Positions 1 to 7,204 of a stretch of 8,288 nucleotides of DNA are shown one piece after another. This DNA comes from Candidatus Sediminicultor secundus (lineage in GTDB: Bacteria > Atribacterota > JS1 > SB-45 > 34-128): assembly GCA_002849045.2 (NCBI GenBank), contig NCRO01000543.1, positions 1-8,288 of the forward strand. The letters run 5' to 3'. The translations under genes and the position numbers were made by a program. Each line of letters starts with the position of its first letter. The first letter of the stretch is position 1. The notes below the pieces were generated by a model. The model was not told where the DNA came from, made no database searches, and saw nothing but the letters and a program-made list of their open reading frames with translations.

Positions 1-2654
1 TCTGGAATCTTAGCTCCTTGATCCAGGGCGGCATTGGTAAGTAGATTTGCTGCTGCTTCATGGAAATGAAAACTCATAAACACCACACCTTTTCCTGATT
101 TTTCAGTAACTTTTGCCTTAGCCTTGATTTTTCCTCGACGAGAGGTTACTTCTACAAATTCTCCATCTTCGACCTTTAGTTTTTGCGCATCTTGGGGGTT
201 AATTTCCACTAATGCTTCTGGATAAATCTCGTTTAATCCTTTAGATCTTCGACTTACAGTTCCGGTGTGAAAATGATATAATACCCGGCCAGTGGTAAAG
301 AGGAAAGGGTATTCCTCGTCTGGCAGTTCGGCTGCTTCTTTAAATTCAACAGCAGAGAATTTTCCTTTTCCGCGACTGAATTTATCCTTATGAAGATATT
401 TAGTTCCCGGATGATTAGCATCAAGGCAAGGCCATTGCAACCCTGCTTTTTCTAACCGGTTGTAATACATCCCGCCATAAATTGGTGTCAGGTTAGCAAT
501 TTCTTCCATTATTTCTCCTGGATTATTATAACTCATATTATAGCCCATCTTTTGCGCTAATTCACAGATAATTTGCCATTCAGGTTTTGAATTTCCTACA
601 GGCTCTATGGCTTTTCTTATTAGTTGTACTCTTCTTTCAGTATTAGTGATAGTTCCGTCTTTTTCTGCAATAGTAACTCCTGGTAAGATTACATTAGCTA
701 ATTTTGCTGTTTCAGTCATAAAAATATCAGAAACTACTAAAAAATCAACTTTTTTTAAAGCTGCTCGGGCATGATTAAGATCGGGGTCAGACATAGCTGG
801 ATTTTCAGCCATAACAAACAACCCTCTAATTTTACCTTCATAAGCAGCATTTAACATCTCTACCACAGTTAATCCTATCTTATTGGATAAATCTACATCC
901 CAGACCTTAGAAAATTTTTCTTGAACCTTAGGATCAGTCACTTTTTGATAACCGGAATACACATTGGGCAAAGCACCTAAATCACAGGCTCCCTGTACAT
1001 TGCTTTGACCTCTTAAAGGATTAACACCGGTACTCTCCTTCCCTACATTACCGGTTAGCATAGCAATATTAGCAGTAGATAATACATTATCTGTACCAGT
1101 TATATGCTGAGTAATTCCCATCGAGTAAATTAAAGAAACAGTGGGAGCAGTTGCATAAATCCTGGCTGCTTTTCGAATATCTTCAGCCGGCACACCGGTA
1201 ATTTTTTCTACTATTTCAGGAGTGTATTTTAGAACAGTCTTTTTTAATTCTTCATATCCCTCTGTCCTCCGGTCAATAAATTTTTTATCCTCTAATCCCT
1301 CATTAATAATTACGTTCATTAACCCATTAAATAAAGCTACATCGGTACCAGGTCGTTGCCTTAACCAGAGAGTAGCGTATTTGACCAGTTCAATTTCCCG
1401 AGGGTCAACCACAATTAATTTTGCTCCATTTTTAATAACTGCCTTTTTAATCTCCAGAGCGATTATGGGATGGTTTTCGGTGGTATTAGAACCGGTTAAA
1501 TAAATTACTGAGGTATTAGCAATCTCTTCTATCGAATTGGTCATTGCCCCACTACCAAAAGCCTGAGCTAAACCAGCCACCGTAGCGGAATGACATAAGC
1601 GTGCACAATGATCAACATTATTTGTTCCTAAAACGGCTCGGCCAAATTTCATTAACAGATAATTTTCTTCATTGGTGCATTTGGCAGAAGACAAAATCCC
1701 TAAACTATCACTACCACTCTCCTTTTTGAACTGGTTAAATTTATCATTGATTAATTGCAAAGCTTCTTCCCAGGAGGCTTTTTCTAATTTTCCGTTCTTT
1801 CTAATTAAAGGAGTAGTTAACCGGTCTTTATGGTGAATATAATCGTAGCCAAAGCGTCCTTTAGCACAGAGGTTAATTCCATTTACTACGCTCTCAGAAT
1901 TAGAGGTAACTTTTACCACCTGGCCTTCCTTTATATTAAAATCAAAATTACATCCGCATCCGCAATAATTACAGGTAGTTTTTACTTTCTTAAATTCCCA
2001 AGTTCTGCCCTTCCCCTGAGCTTCCTTGTCTATCAATGCACCTACCGGGCAGACTGCAACACACTGTCCACAAAATACGCAGTTTGAATTTCTTAAATCA
2101 GTTCCTCCCTCGACTATAATCTCTGTTTTTGTTCCTCGATACCCAAAATCAATAATATTTGATTGCTGAATTTCATTACATATTTCTACACATCTTCCGC
2201 ATAACACACATTTATCCAATTCTCTTGCTATAAAAGGATTATTATTATCAACAGTGAGCTCTTTTTTATTTTGTTTAAATCTAGATTTCTTTATACCTAA
2301 ATCATAAGCCAGGTCTTCTAAAATACAAGACCCGCTCTTCTCACAAGTCATACAATCCAGAGGATGGTTGGCCAGTAAGAATTCCAAAGTCATTTTCCGG
2401 GCTCTAGCAACTCTTTTATTATTAGTATGAATTTCTAAACCTTCTCTTACCGGATAAGCACAAGAAGCAACCAATGCAGGCATATCAACAACTTCTACAA
2501 CACATATCCGACAAGAACCAGGAGTAAACCCGAGTTCAGGCATAACACATAAAGTGGGAATTTTAATACCTGCTTTTTTAGCAGCATCTAAAATAGTTAT
2601 TCCTTCTTCTGCTCTTACCTTGATATTATCTATCATTATATTTATCAAAGACAC
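1..2654 (-). CDS. fdhA: Formate dehydrogenase catalytic (alpha) subunit, NuoG-like N-terminus, Cys form, C-terminus cut by window edge
   Basis: Interconverts formate and CO2 at a molybdenum or tungsten bis-pterin site and passes electrons along an FeS chain to the NuoF/NuoE-like partners encoded just upstream. 884 codons are visible. In order: a [2Fe-2S] ferredoxin domain (C36, C48, C51, C65); a His/Cys [4Fe-4S] site (H97, C101, C104, C110); a two-cluster ferredoxin domain (C149, C152, C155, C159 and C192, C195, C198, C202); then the molybdopterin oxidoreductase part with its own [4Fe-4S] ligands (C228, C231, C235, C263) and the conserved Lys at 265. The motif HCARLCH places Cys354, followed by His, at the metal-ligand position, where many relatives have selenocysteine. 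The last visible residues (AKIP) resemble the end of family members about 890-900 residues long, so only a dozen or so are probably missing. The GTG at 2654 is preferred because it has an AGGAGG site 10 nt upstream and completes the first beta strand of the ferredoxin fold; an ATG at 2636 is the alternative. The gap to the nuoF-like gene is 54 bp. Confidence 0.93.
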   Translation of the reverse strand, partial: MSLINIMIDNIKVRAEEGITILDAAKKAGIKIPTLCVMPELGFTPGSCRICVVEVVDMPALVASCAYPVREGLEIHTNNKRVARARKMTLEFLLANHPLDCMTCEKSGSCILEDLAYDLGIKKSRFKQNKKELTVDNNNPFIARELDKCVLCGRCVEICNEIQQSNIIDFGYRGTKTEIIVEGGTDLRNSNCVFCGQCVAVCPVGALIDKEAQGKGRTWEFKKVKTTCNYCGCGCNFDFNIKEGQVVKVTSNSESVVNGINLCAKGRFGYDYIHHKDRLTTPLIRKNGKLEKASWEEALQLINDKFNQFKKESGSDSLGILSSAKCTNEENYLLMKFGRAVLGTNNVDHCARLCHSATVAGLAQAFGSGAMTNSIEEIANTSVIYLTGSNTTENHPIIALEIKKAVIKNGAKLIVVDPREIELVKYATLWLRQRPGTDVALFNGLMNVIINEGLEDKKFIDRRTEGYEELKKTVLKYTPEIVEKITGVPAEDIRKAARIYATAPTVSLIYSMGITQHITGTDNVLSTANIAMLTGNVGKESTGVNPLRGQSNVQGACDLGALPNVYSGYQKVTDPKVQEKFSKVWDVDLSNKIGLTVVEMLNAAYEGKIRGLFVMAENPAMSDPDLNHARAALKKVDFLVVSDIFMTETAKLANVILPGVTIAEKDGTITNTERRVQLIRKAIEPVGNSKPEWQIICELAQKMGYNMSYNNPGEIMEEIANLTPIYGGMYYNRLEKAGLQWPCLDANHPGTKYLHKDKFSRGKGKFSAVEFKEAAELPDEEYPFLFTTGRVLYHFHTGTVSRRSKGLNEIYPEALVEINPQDAQKLKVEDGEFVEVTSRRGKIKAKAKVTEKSGKGVVFMSFHFHEAAANLLTNAALDQGAKIP

Positions 2655-2664
2655 TGCTCTTCGC

Positions 2665-2670
2665 CCTCCT
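2665..2670 (-). promoter_or_regulatory. Shine-Dalgarno site deciding the fdhA start
   Basis: On the minus strand AGGAGG lies 10 nt before the GTG at 2654, 16 nt before an in-frame TTG at 2648 and 28 nt before the first ATG at 2636. Only the GTG is at a normal distance. The extra residues it adds (SLINIM) match the beta-strand opening expected of [2Fe-2S] ferredoxin domains. Confidence 0.65.
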
Positions 2671-2708
2671 CTTTCTAAAACTTTTCTGTCTAAATAATCA
2701 AAAACTAT

Positions 2709-4634
2709 TTATTTCTTTACTATTGCTTTAAATTTACATATTTCATAGCAAAAACCACATTGTATACATTTATCCTGGTCTAATTTGTGGGGTTGCTTCT
2801 TCTCGCCACTTATGGCATCAGCCGGGCAAGCTTTTAGACACAAACCACAGCCAACACATTTTTCCAAATCAATGCTATATTTAATTAAGCTACGGCAGAC
2901 CCCTGCTGGGCATCTCTTATGTTGTATATGAGCTTCGTATTCATTTCTGAAATATCTCAAGGTAGTCAAAACTGGATTTGGTGCTGTTTGGCCTAGTCCA
3001 CAAAGTGAAGCATCTTTAATTACTTCTCCCATTTCTTCCAGAAGTTCAATATCTCCTTCTTCGCCCTTTCCCTCGCAAATATTAGTAATAGCTCCTAACA
3101 TCCTTTTTGTCCCTTCACGACAAGGAGTACATTTACCACAAGATTCCTCCTGGCAAAAATCCATAAAGAAGCGGGCTATATCTACTGCACATTTATCCTC
3201 ATTCATCACAATTAAACCACCAGACCCCATAATCGCTCCTAATTTTTTTATAGTATCATAATCTATAGGAATATTAAGATGCTTAGCAGGAATACAACCT
3301 CCTGAAGGTCCCCCTATTTGTACTATTTTAAATCTTTTACCTTCAGGTATTCCACCGCCAATATCATAGACAACTTTGCCCAAGGTCGTTCCAATAGGGA
3401 CTTCCACCAACCCTACATTATTTACATCGCCAGTAAGAGCAAAAACTTTAGTCCCTTTACTAATCTCTGTACCTATATCAGCAAACCAAGAACTTCCTTT
3501 TAAAATTATCTGACCAATATTGGCTAATGTTTCCACATTATTTAAAACAGTTGGCTTTCCCCATAATCCAGTATTAGCTGGGAAAGGTGGTCGAGTTTGG
3601 GGCATCCCTCTTTTACCTTCAATAGATCTCATTAAGGCTGTTTCTTCTCCACAAACAAAAGCTCCTGCACCCCGGTAAATCTTTAAATCAAAATTAAATC
3701 CTGTTTCTAAAATATTCTTACCTAATAGACCACATTTTTTAGCCTGATTTATCGCTTTATTCAACATTTTTATAGCCAAAGGATATTCGGCACGGCAATA
3801 GATATAACCCTGATGAGCACCTATAGCTTTTGCTGCAATAATCATTCCTTCAATGACAGCATGAGGGTCTCCTTCCAAAATACTTCTATCCATATAAGCT
3901 CCAGGGTCACCCTCATCAGCGTTACAAAGAATGTATTTTACTTTACTTTCTGCCTGGGCTGCAAATTTCCATTTGATACCTGTTGGAAAACCTGCTCCCC
4001 CTCTTCCTTTTAATCCCGAATTTATAACTTCCTGAATAATTTCTTCCGGAGACATCTCTTTTAGGGCTTTTACCATCCCCATATATCCATCCCTGGCAAT
4101 ATAATCTTCAATTTTTTCCGGATCAATTATCCCACGATTTTTCAATACTCTTATCTCTTGATTTGAAAAAAAAGGGATTTCTTCTATACCGGGTATGGTT
4201 TTATCTAACACAATTTCATCAGGCAGGATACCTTTATATTTAATTCTTTCCTTAATTTGCCCTTCTTTGCCCCTTGCCAAAGCATAAACAGCAAGAACTT
4301 TTCCTTCTAAAATATGCTTTTTAAAAACTTCCAACATCTTCTCTTTGTCCATATACTGATAAATTATTGGTTCCTGTTTAAATATCTCCACAGTAATTAA
4401 AGGCTCTTTACTACATAATCCCATACAGCCAGAAGTAATAATAGTAATATCTTTTTGTTTTCTTTTCTTAATTTCCTTCGTCAGAGCATCCATAATTTTT
4501 TGGGCACCCGAAGCAATACCGCAGGTGCCCATATGGATGGTTATTCTTATTCTTTTTCCTTTTTTTGATAATTTTCTTTTAGCTAAGGTATGCTTCTTAA
4601 TTTTTAAAAAATCTTCTATCTTAATTTTTTCCAC
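2709..4634 (-). CDS. nuoF: NuoF/HydB/HndC-like FMN- and NAD(H)-binding subunit of formate dehydrogenase
   Basis: Flavoprotein subunit that exchanges electrons between NAD(H) and the FeS chain of the neighbouring formate dehydrogenase. The 641 residues hold: a thioredoxin-like [2Fe-2S] domain (about 28-115; C38, C70, C74); the 51-kDa core with the glycine-rich GRGGAGFPTG (211-220), the CNADEGDPGA flavin/nucleotide motif (237-246) and GAGAFVCGEETAL (322-334); the N3-type [4Fe-4S] ligands C499, C502, C505 and C545; and a C-terminal ferredoxin domain with two Cx2Cx2Cx3C motifs (C593-C603 and C623-C633). This layout is typical of the subunits in bifurcating [FeFe]-hydrogenases and NAD-dependent formate dehydrogenases, not of plain respiratory NuoF, which lacks both end domains. 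Start is GTG with AAGGGG 6 nt upstream. The gap to the nuoE-like gene is 32 bp. The N-terminal cluster domain has three rather than four Cys. Codons for residues 97-120 recur inverted at the right end of the window. Calling it part of a formate dehydrogenase rests on its neighbour. Confidence 0.93.
   Translation of the reverse strand: MEKIKIEDFLKIKKHTLAKRKLSKKGKRIRITIHMGTCGIASGAQKIMDALTKEIKKRKQKDITIITSGCMGLCSKEPLITVEIFKQEPIIYQYMDKEKMLEVFKKHILEGKVLAVYALARGKEGQIKERIKYKGILPDEIVLDKTIPGIEEIPFFSNQEIRVLKNRGIIDPEKIEDYIARDGYMGMVKALKEMSPEEIIQEVINSGLKGRGGAGFPTGIKWKFAAQAESKVKYILCNADEGDPGAYMDRSILEGDPHAVIEGMIIAAKAIGAHQGYIYCRAEYPLAIKMLNKAINQAKKCGLLGKNILETGFNFDLKIYRGAGAFVCGEETALMRSIEGKRGMPQTRPPFPANTGLWGKPTVLNNVETLANIGQIILKGSSWFADIGTEISKGTKVFALTGDVNNVGLVEVPIGTTLGKVVYDIGGGIPEGKRFKIVQIGGPSGGCIPAKHLNIPIDYDTIKKLGAIMGSGGLIVMNEDKCAVDIARFFMDFCQEESCGKCTPCREGTKRMLGAITNICEGKGEEGDIELLEEMGEVIKDASLCGLGQTAPNPVLTTLRYFRNEYEAHIQHKRCPAGVCRSLIKYSIDLEKCVGCGLCLKACPADAISGEKKQPHKLDQDKCIQCGFCYEICKFKAIVKK
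4275..4348 (-). repeat. Inverted repeat copy 1 (74 bp), inside the nuoF-like gene
   Basis: This segment, encoding residues 97-120 of the nuoF-like protein plus two bases of codon 96, is repeated without a mismatch as the reverse complement at 8215-8288. Here it sits in an intact, family-typical reading frame, so this is the original copy. Confidence 0.97.
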
Positions 4635-4666
4635 AGTTTTCCCCTTTCCTGTCTTAACCTTAACCG

Positions 4667-5161
4667 CTATTTATATTGTTCTAATATCTCTTTCACCTTT
4701 GAAGGTTTAACTCTCCCATAAACTTCTCCATCAACTACTATTACCGGAGCTAATCCACAAGCTCCGAGGCATCTTACTGTTTCATAAGTAAATATTCTAT
4801 CGGTAGTGGTCTCTCCGGGTTTTACTCCAAATTCTTCCTCTATTGTTTCCGTAATCTTCTTGCCTCCTCTAACATAGCAAGCCGTACCTAAGCAGACCTG
4901 GACCGTGTGTTTACCTCGAGGGGTTATAGTAAAGAATGAATAAAAAGTTACTATTCCATAAATTCTGCTTAAAGGGATATTTGTTTTATTAGATATTTGT
5001 TTCTGAATATTAACAGGCAGATATCTAAGGAGATCTTGAGCTTCCTCTAGCAAGGGAATTATTCCTCCAGGCTCCACTCTGTATTTTTCAATAATTTTAT
5101 TTAATTCATCTATCTGCTCAAGCGTAAATTCTTCTAACAAATTATCAACCTGCCGTTCCAT
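4667..5161 (-). CDS. nuoE: NuoE/HydC/HndA-like [2Fe-2S] subunit
   Basis: Small electron-transfer subunit that pairs with the NuoF-like flavoprotein encoded next to it. At 164 residues it has the normal family length: an N-terminal helical part (about 1-80, with the family-typical YGIVTFYSFF at 68-77) and a thioredoxin-like [2Fe-2S] domain with ligands C90 and C95 in CLGTACYVRGG and C131 and C135 in CLGACGLAP. All four ligands are present. The ATG at 5161 has a good GGAG site 7 nt upstream (5169-5172). It is the first gene of the nuoE-nuoF-fdhA operon: 240 bp of AT-rich DNA precedes it and the nuoF-like gene follows after 32 bp. On its own it could equally serve an [FeFe]-hydrogenase; the adjacent formate dehydrogenase gene decides the assignment. 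Confidence 0.93.
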   Translation of the reverse strand: MERQVDNLLEEFTLEQIDELNKIIEKYRVEPGGIIPLLEEAQDLLRYLPVNIQKQISNKTNIPLSRIYGIVTFYSFFTITPRGKHTVQVCLGTACYVRGGKKITETIEEEFGVKPGETTTDRIFTYETVRCLGACGLAPVIVVDGEVYGRVKPSKVKEILEQYK

Positions 5162-5302
5162 CTCTTTTCTCCACCTACTAATAAAAAGCTATAAATCTCT
5201 ATCTTACTATTACTAAAAATTTATTAATGGATAAAATCTAAACAATTTTTACTTAATATAATATTCTTTGTTGTTGGCTATGCACGTTTAAAATATAAAT
5301 TA

Positions 5303-5331
5303 ATTATATCCTATAATAAGATATTATCCAA
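5303..5331 (-). promoter_or_regulatory. Possible sigma-A-type promoter for the nuoE-nuoF-fdhA operon
   Basis: Read on the minus strand, TTGGAT (5331-5326) and a perfect TATAAT (5308-5303) are separated by 17 nt. It points towards nuoE and would give a leader of roughly 135 nt. The -35 box matches the consensus only in its first three bases, and the AT-rich background makes chance -10 boxes common, so this is a prediction. I see no riboswitch-like or attenuator structure in the leader. Confidence 0.42.
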
Positions 5332-5366
5332 TATAATCTTAATAAAAATTAATTTTCGCAAAATCT

Positions 5367-5394
5367 AAACTTTATGTTCATTGAAAACTTTATG
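5367..5394 (-). repeat. Direct repeat CATAAAGTTT upstream of the promoter
   Basis: The ten bases CATAAAGTTT occur at 5394-5385 and again at 5376-5367 on the minus strand, 18 nt apart start to start, about 35 nt upstream of the predicted -35 box. The second copy runs into GTTTAGATTTT (5370-5360), which recurs at 5243-5233 in the predicted leader. This could be an activator or repressor site or simple AT-rich repetition. Confidence 0.4.
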
Positions 5395-5401
5395 AATGTT
5401 A

Positions 5402-5689
5402 TTATTTTTTATCTTTCAGGGTTTCTTTTGTTCTGTCTATACCGATAACCCATAAAGCTTTATACGCCAATATAGCAATTACTCCACCTGATAGAGCAGT
5501 AAACAATTGAGGTAAACTCATAATTTGAGCTATCTTATCAGGTACATCTACAATATAACTTACTGCTATAAACAAAATTAAATATTTAACCAAGGAAACA
5601 ATAATAATTCCTAAAATTTTATTTTTTCCTTTTAATAGACTAAAAACAACCACTAAGACACCATTACTTAGAGTAATAACACCAAGATC
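5402..5689 (-). pseudogene. Probable 3' remnant of a multi-pass membrane protein (ECF S-component-like)
   Basis: From a GTG at 5653 the frame codes for 83 residues with two hydrophobic stretches (about 13-35 and 49-67), a PQLFTALSGG motif between the first and second, and a basic tail ending KDKK. The open frame continues 12 codons upstream of the GTG (DLGVITLSNGVL), which reads like more of the same membrane protein, until a TAA at 5692-5690. Neither the GTG nor that extension has a ribosome-binding site, and no matching N-terminal half appears in any frame up to 5845. The PQLxTALxGG motif and the two-helix end resemble the C-terminal half of ECF-transporter S components, which are usually about twice this length; that is recall, not a search. 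The alternative is a genuine small membrane protein. It lies between the ferredoxin-type gene and the nuoE operon and probably belongs to neither. Confidence 0.45.
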
Positions 5690-5845
5690 TTATTTTTCTT
5701 TTGGAAATTGTTAAGATCGTGGACATATGTAACATTACAATAAAGGCAGGTATAATTTAGGCTATAATTTAAATTTCTTTTTATGGTAAATCATGAATTA
5801 TTCTAATTGTTTGGTATTTTTTCCATAAATTTTGTTTATTATTTC
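5690..5845. other. AT-rich spacer without a recognisable gene
   Basis: Separates the ferredoxin-type gene (stop at 5846) from the membrane-protein remnant. All frames are broken by stops. It holds a short tandem repeat (TAAATTATAGCC then TAAATTATACC, minus strand 5771-5749) and a 7-bp inverted repeat (GATCTTA at 5686-5692 with TAAGATC at 5712-5718). No GC-rich hairpin followed by a T-run is visible, so no terminator can be named. Confidence 0.6.
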
Positions 5846-6460
5846 CTACTCTTTCGTAGTCAAGGTAGTCTCTCTTCTACAACGGGCACAAAGAATTTTT
5901 ACCCGGTCAGAACGTCCTTGGTCTTTAAATATTGATAAAATATTCTCATCTATAATACCAAGGCTTTTTAGCCGTGATAGATAAAGGGTAGGATTTGAAT
6001 AGGTTAATTCACCTATTTTTTCAGATATCCACTTTAAATGATCCTTACAGGCAATAGGTTTACCGCAGATTTCACAGAGCTGTAATTCTTTTTCTATTCG
6101 CTCGTCGGATTTGTTTCTATCAAAAAACGAAAGTTCCCATTCATTGGATAATTTAATTCCTTTGTGATCAGCAATACATGCCGCCTCACACTCTCCACAG
6201 AATATGCAGGTATCTGTATAATGTATTATAATTCTCTTAGCATTACCATTTTTATCTACTATATCTTTATGGTCAATTGCTTCTACAGGACATACTTCCT
6301 TACACGCAAGACAACCAACACATCTGTCTTGATTAAATTCGGGTTGACCCCTGAAATTAGGATGAGCCGTATGCGGTTCTTTTGGAAATTTAGAAGTATA
6401 CGGTCCCTTAATGAATGCTTTTATCGCCTCTATTAGCTCTCTTATCTTTGGAAATTTCAT
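5846..6460 (-). CDS. NuoI/HycF/EchF-like 2x[4Fe-4S] subunit with a C-terminal Cys-pair extension
   Basis: Electron-carrying subunit expected to link a soluble donor (ferredoxin or formate dehydrogenase) to a membrane-bound, Mrp-associated hydrogenase or Complex-I-like unit. Of 204 residues, positions 1-45 contain the family-typical PYTSKFP and FRGQP stretches; C47, C50, C53 and C57 form the first cluster, and C85, C88, C91 and C95 the second. The second motif ends CIADHKGI instead of the usual Cys-Pro. After the NuoI-type sequence NEWELSFFDR (106-115) comes an extension with C129xxC132, a further C138, and C191xxC194 near the end, which could hold Zn or another metal centre. It has no membrane segment. 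Start ATG at 6460 with a weak GAG-type ribosome site. The gap to mrpG is 37 bp in the same direction, so it is probably the last gene of the mrp series. The exact complex cannot be named because the catalytic subunits lie outside the window. Confidence 0.82.
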   Translation of the reverse strand: MKFPKIRELIEAIKAFIKGPYTSKFPKEPHTAHPNFRGQPEFNQDRCVGCLACKEVCPVEAIDHKDIVDKNGNAKRIIIHYTDTCIFCGECEAACIADHKGIKLSNEWELSFFDRNKSDERIEKELQLCEICGKPIACKDHLKWISEKIGELTYSNPTLYLSRLKSLGIIDENILSIFKDQGRSDRVKILCARCRRETTLTTKE

Positions 6461-6497
6461 ATTACAACTCTTTTCTCATTTAATTCTTAATCCTGAT

Positions 6498-6833
6498 TTA
6501 AGCTTCTCCTTCTTTATCTTCGGCATATTTATCAACGCTACTACCTTCCCAGAGTTTTACTCCTGCTCTGTGTGCACCTCTGGCTACAGCATGTGCTGCT
6601 ACTGGAGCTGTTAGAGCAAGAAATATCATACATAAGAGCGACTTTATTCCAGCAGCAGTAAATCCTACTATAAGAAATGTGCCAAATAGAATACTGCAGG
6701 TACCCAGAGTAACGCACTTTGTAGCTGCCTGCAGACGACAATATACATCCGGAAGACGTACAAGCCCCAGACACCCAAAGACATCAAAAGTCAGACCTAT
6801 ACTAATAAATATCAAACCTATAATGTTAATCAT
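6498..6833 (-). CDS. mrpG: Mrp/Mnh antiporter subunit G
   Basis: Small membrane subunit of Mrp-type Na+/H+ antiporters and of the related antiporter part of membrane-bound hydrogenases. At 111 residues it has three hydrophobic segments (about 2-22, 44-64 and 66-84). The family signature LGLVRLPDVYCRLQAATK spans 22-39, and LTAPVAAHAVARGAHR follows the third helix. The hydrophilic tail is acidic. Start: ATG at 6833, with GAGGGG 9 nt upstream inside mrpF; a TTG one codon earlier (6836) is possible. The gene overlaps the end of mrpF by 8 nt, which points to coupled translation. Confidence 0.93.
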   Translation of the reverse strand: MINIIGLIFISIGLTFDVFGCLGLVRLPDVYCRLQAATKCVTLGTCSILFGTFLIVGFTAAGIKSLLCMIFLALTAPVAAHAVARGAHRAGVKLWEGSSVDKYAEDKEGEA

Positions 6834-7194
6834 CAAACCCTTTCCCCTCTAAATATTTAGAAAGCGCAAGTGCGCATATAAAACTCTGAAGTGCCCATGC
6901 TATACCTATATCTATATACCAGGATCTCCCTGTTGAAATAGTCAAAACCGCACATAGCCCAACAATCATAATACCCAGAATATCGATAGCAACTATCCTG
7001 TCAGCACCCGTTGGACCTCTCCATACTCGGTAAAGGCATAAAATACATGCTAGAATAATTATGTAGAGAACTCTACCTAAAAAATTAATATAGGGAAGGT
7101 CGGGATAGAAAAGAAATGGAAACGGGCGTATTATAATTAAAATAACTATCCCAACCAAAAAAATCATACCTATAAACCATTTAAATATCTTCAT
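6826..7194 (-). CDS. mrpF: Mrp/Mnh antiporter subunit F, with an N-terminal extension
   Basis: Small membrane subunit of the Mrp antiporter module. The family core is clear: a helix at about 40-55, the signature RVWRGPTGADRIVAID (56-71), and two further helices (about 72-88 and 93-112). At 122 residues it is some 25-35 longer than usual MrpF. The extra part is an N-terminal hydrophobic segment (about 6-23) and a Pro/Phe-rich link (RPFPFLFYPDLPY). The ATG at 7194 is supported by AGAGGA 6 nt upstream, so the extension is probably real. The next internal Met, residue 10, lies within the hydrophobic segment. It follows mrpE after 10 bp and overlaps mrpG. Confidence 0.92.
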   Translation of the reverse strand: MKIFKWFIGMIFLVGIVILIIIRPFPFLFYPDLPYINFLGRVLYIIILACILCLYRVWRGPTGADRIVAIDILGIMIVGLCAVLTISTGRSWYIDIGIAWALQSFICALALSKYLEGKGFDD

Positions 7195-7204
7195 ACTCTA
7201 TCCT

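Noticed and set aside
1222..1503. Plus-strand open frame of 93 residues inside fdhA
   Set aside because: It is antisense to a strongly conserved molybdopterin-enzyme frame, resembles no family I know and has no ribosome site; the same applies to 1830-2087, 3318-3503, 3813-4013, 4525-4710, 6164-6436 and 6411-6614.
5162..5300. Riboswitch or small RNA in the nuoE leader
   Set aside because: The leader is almost wholly A/T with no GC-paired stems or recognisable aptamer core.
5686..5718. Hairpin GATCTTA/TAAGATC as a terminator
   Set aside because: The stem is only 7 bp, AT-rich, has a 19-base loop and no following T-run in the direction of transcription.
5749..5771. Tandem TAAATTATA repeat, which on the plus strand gives two TATAAT-like boxes
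   Set aside because: No plus-strand gene follows and no suitable -35 box is present; two short copies in AT-rich DNA are expected by chance.
6541..6774. Second minus-strand frame within mrpG, and a similar one at 7479-7661 within mrpE
   Set aside because: Both are out-of-frame readings of clearly conserved mrp genes and have no recognisable protein features.
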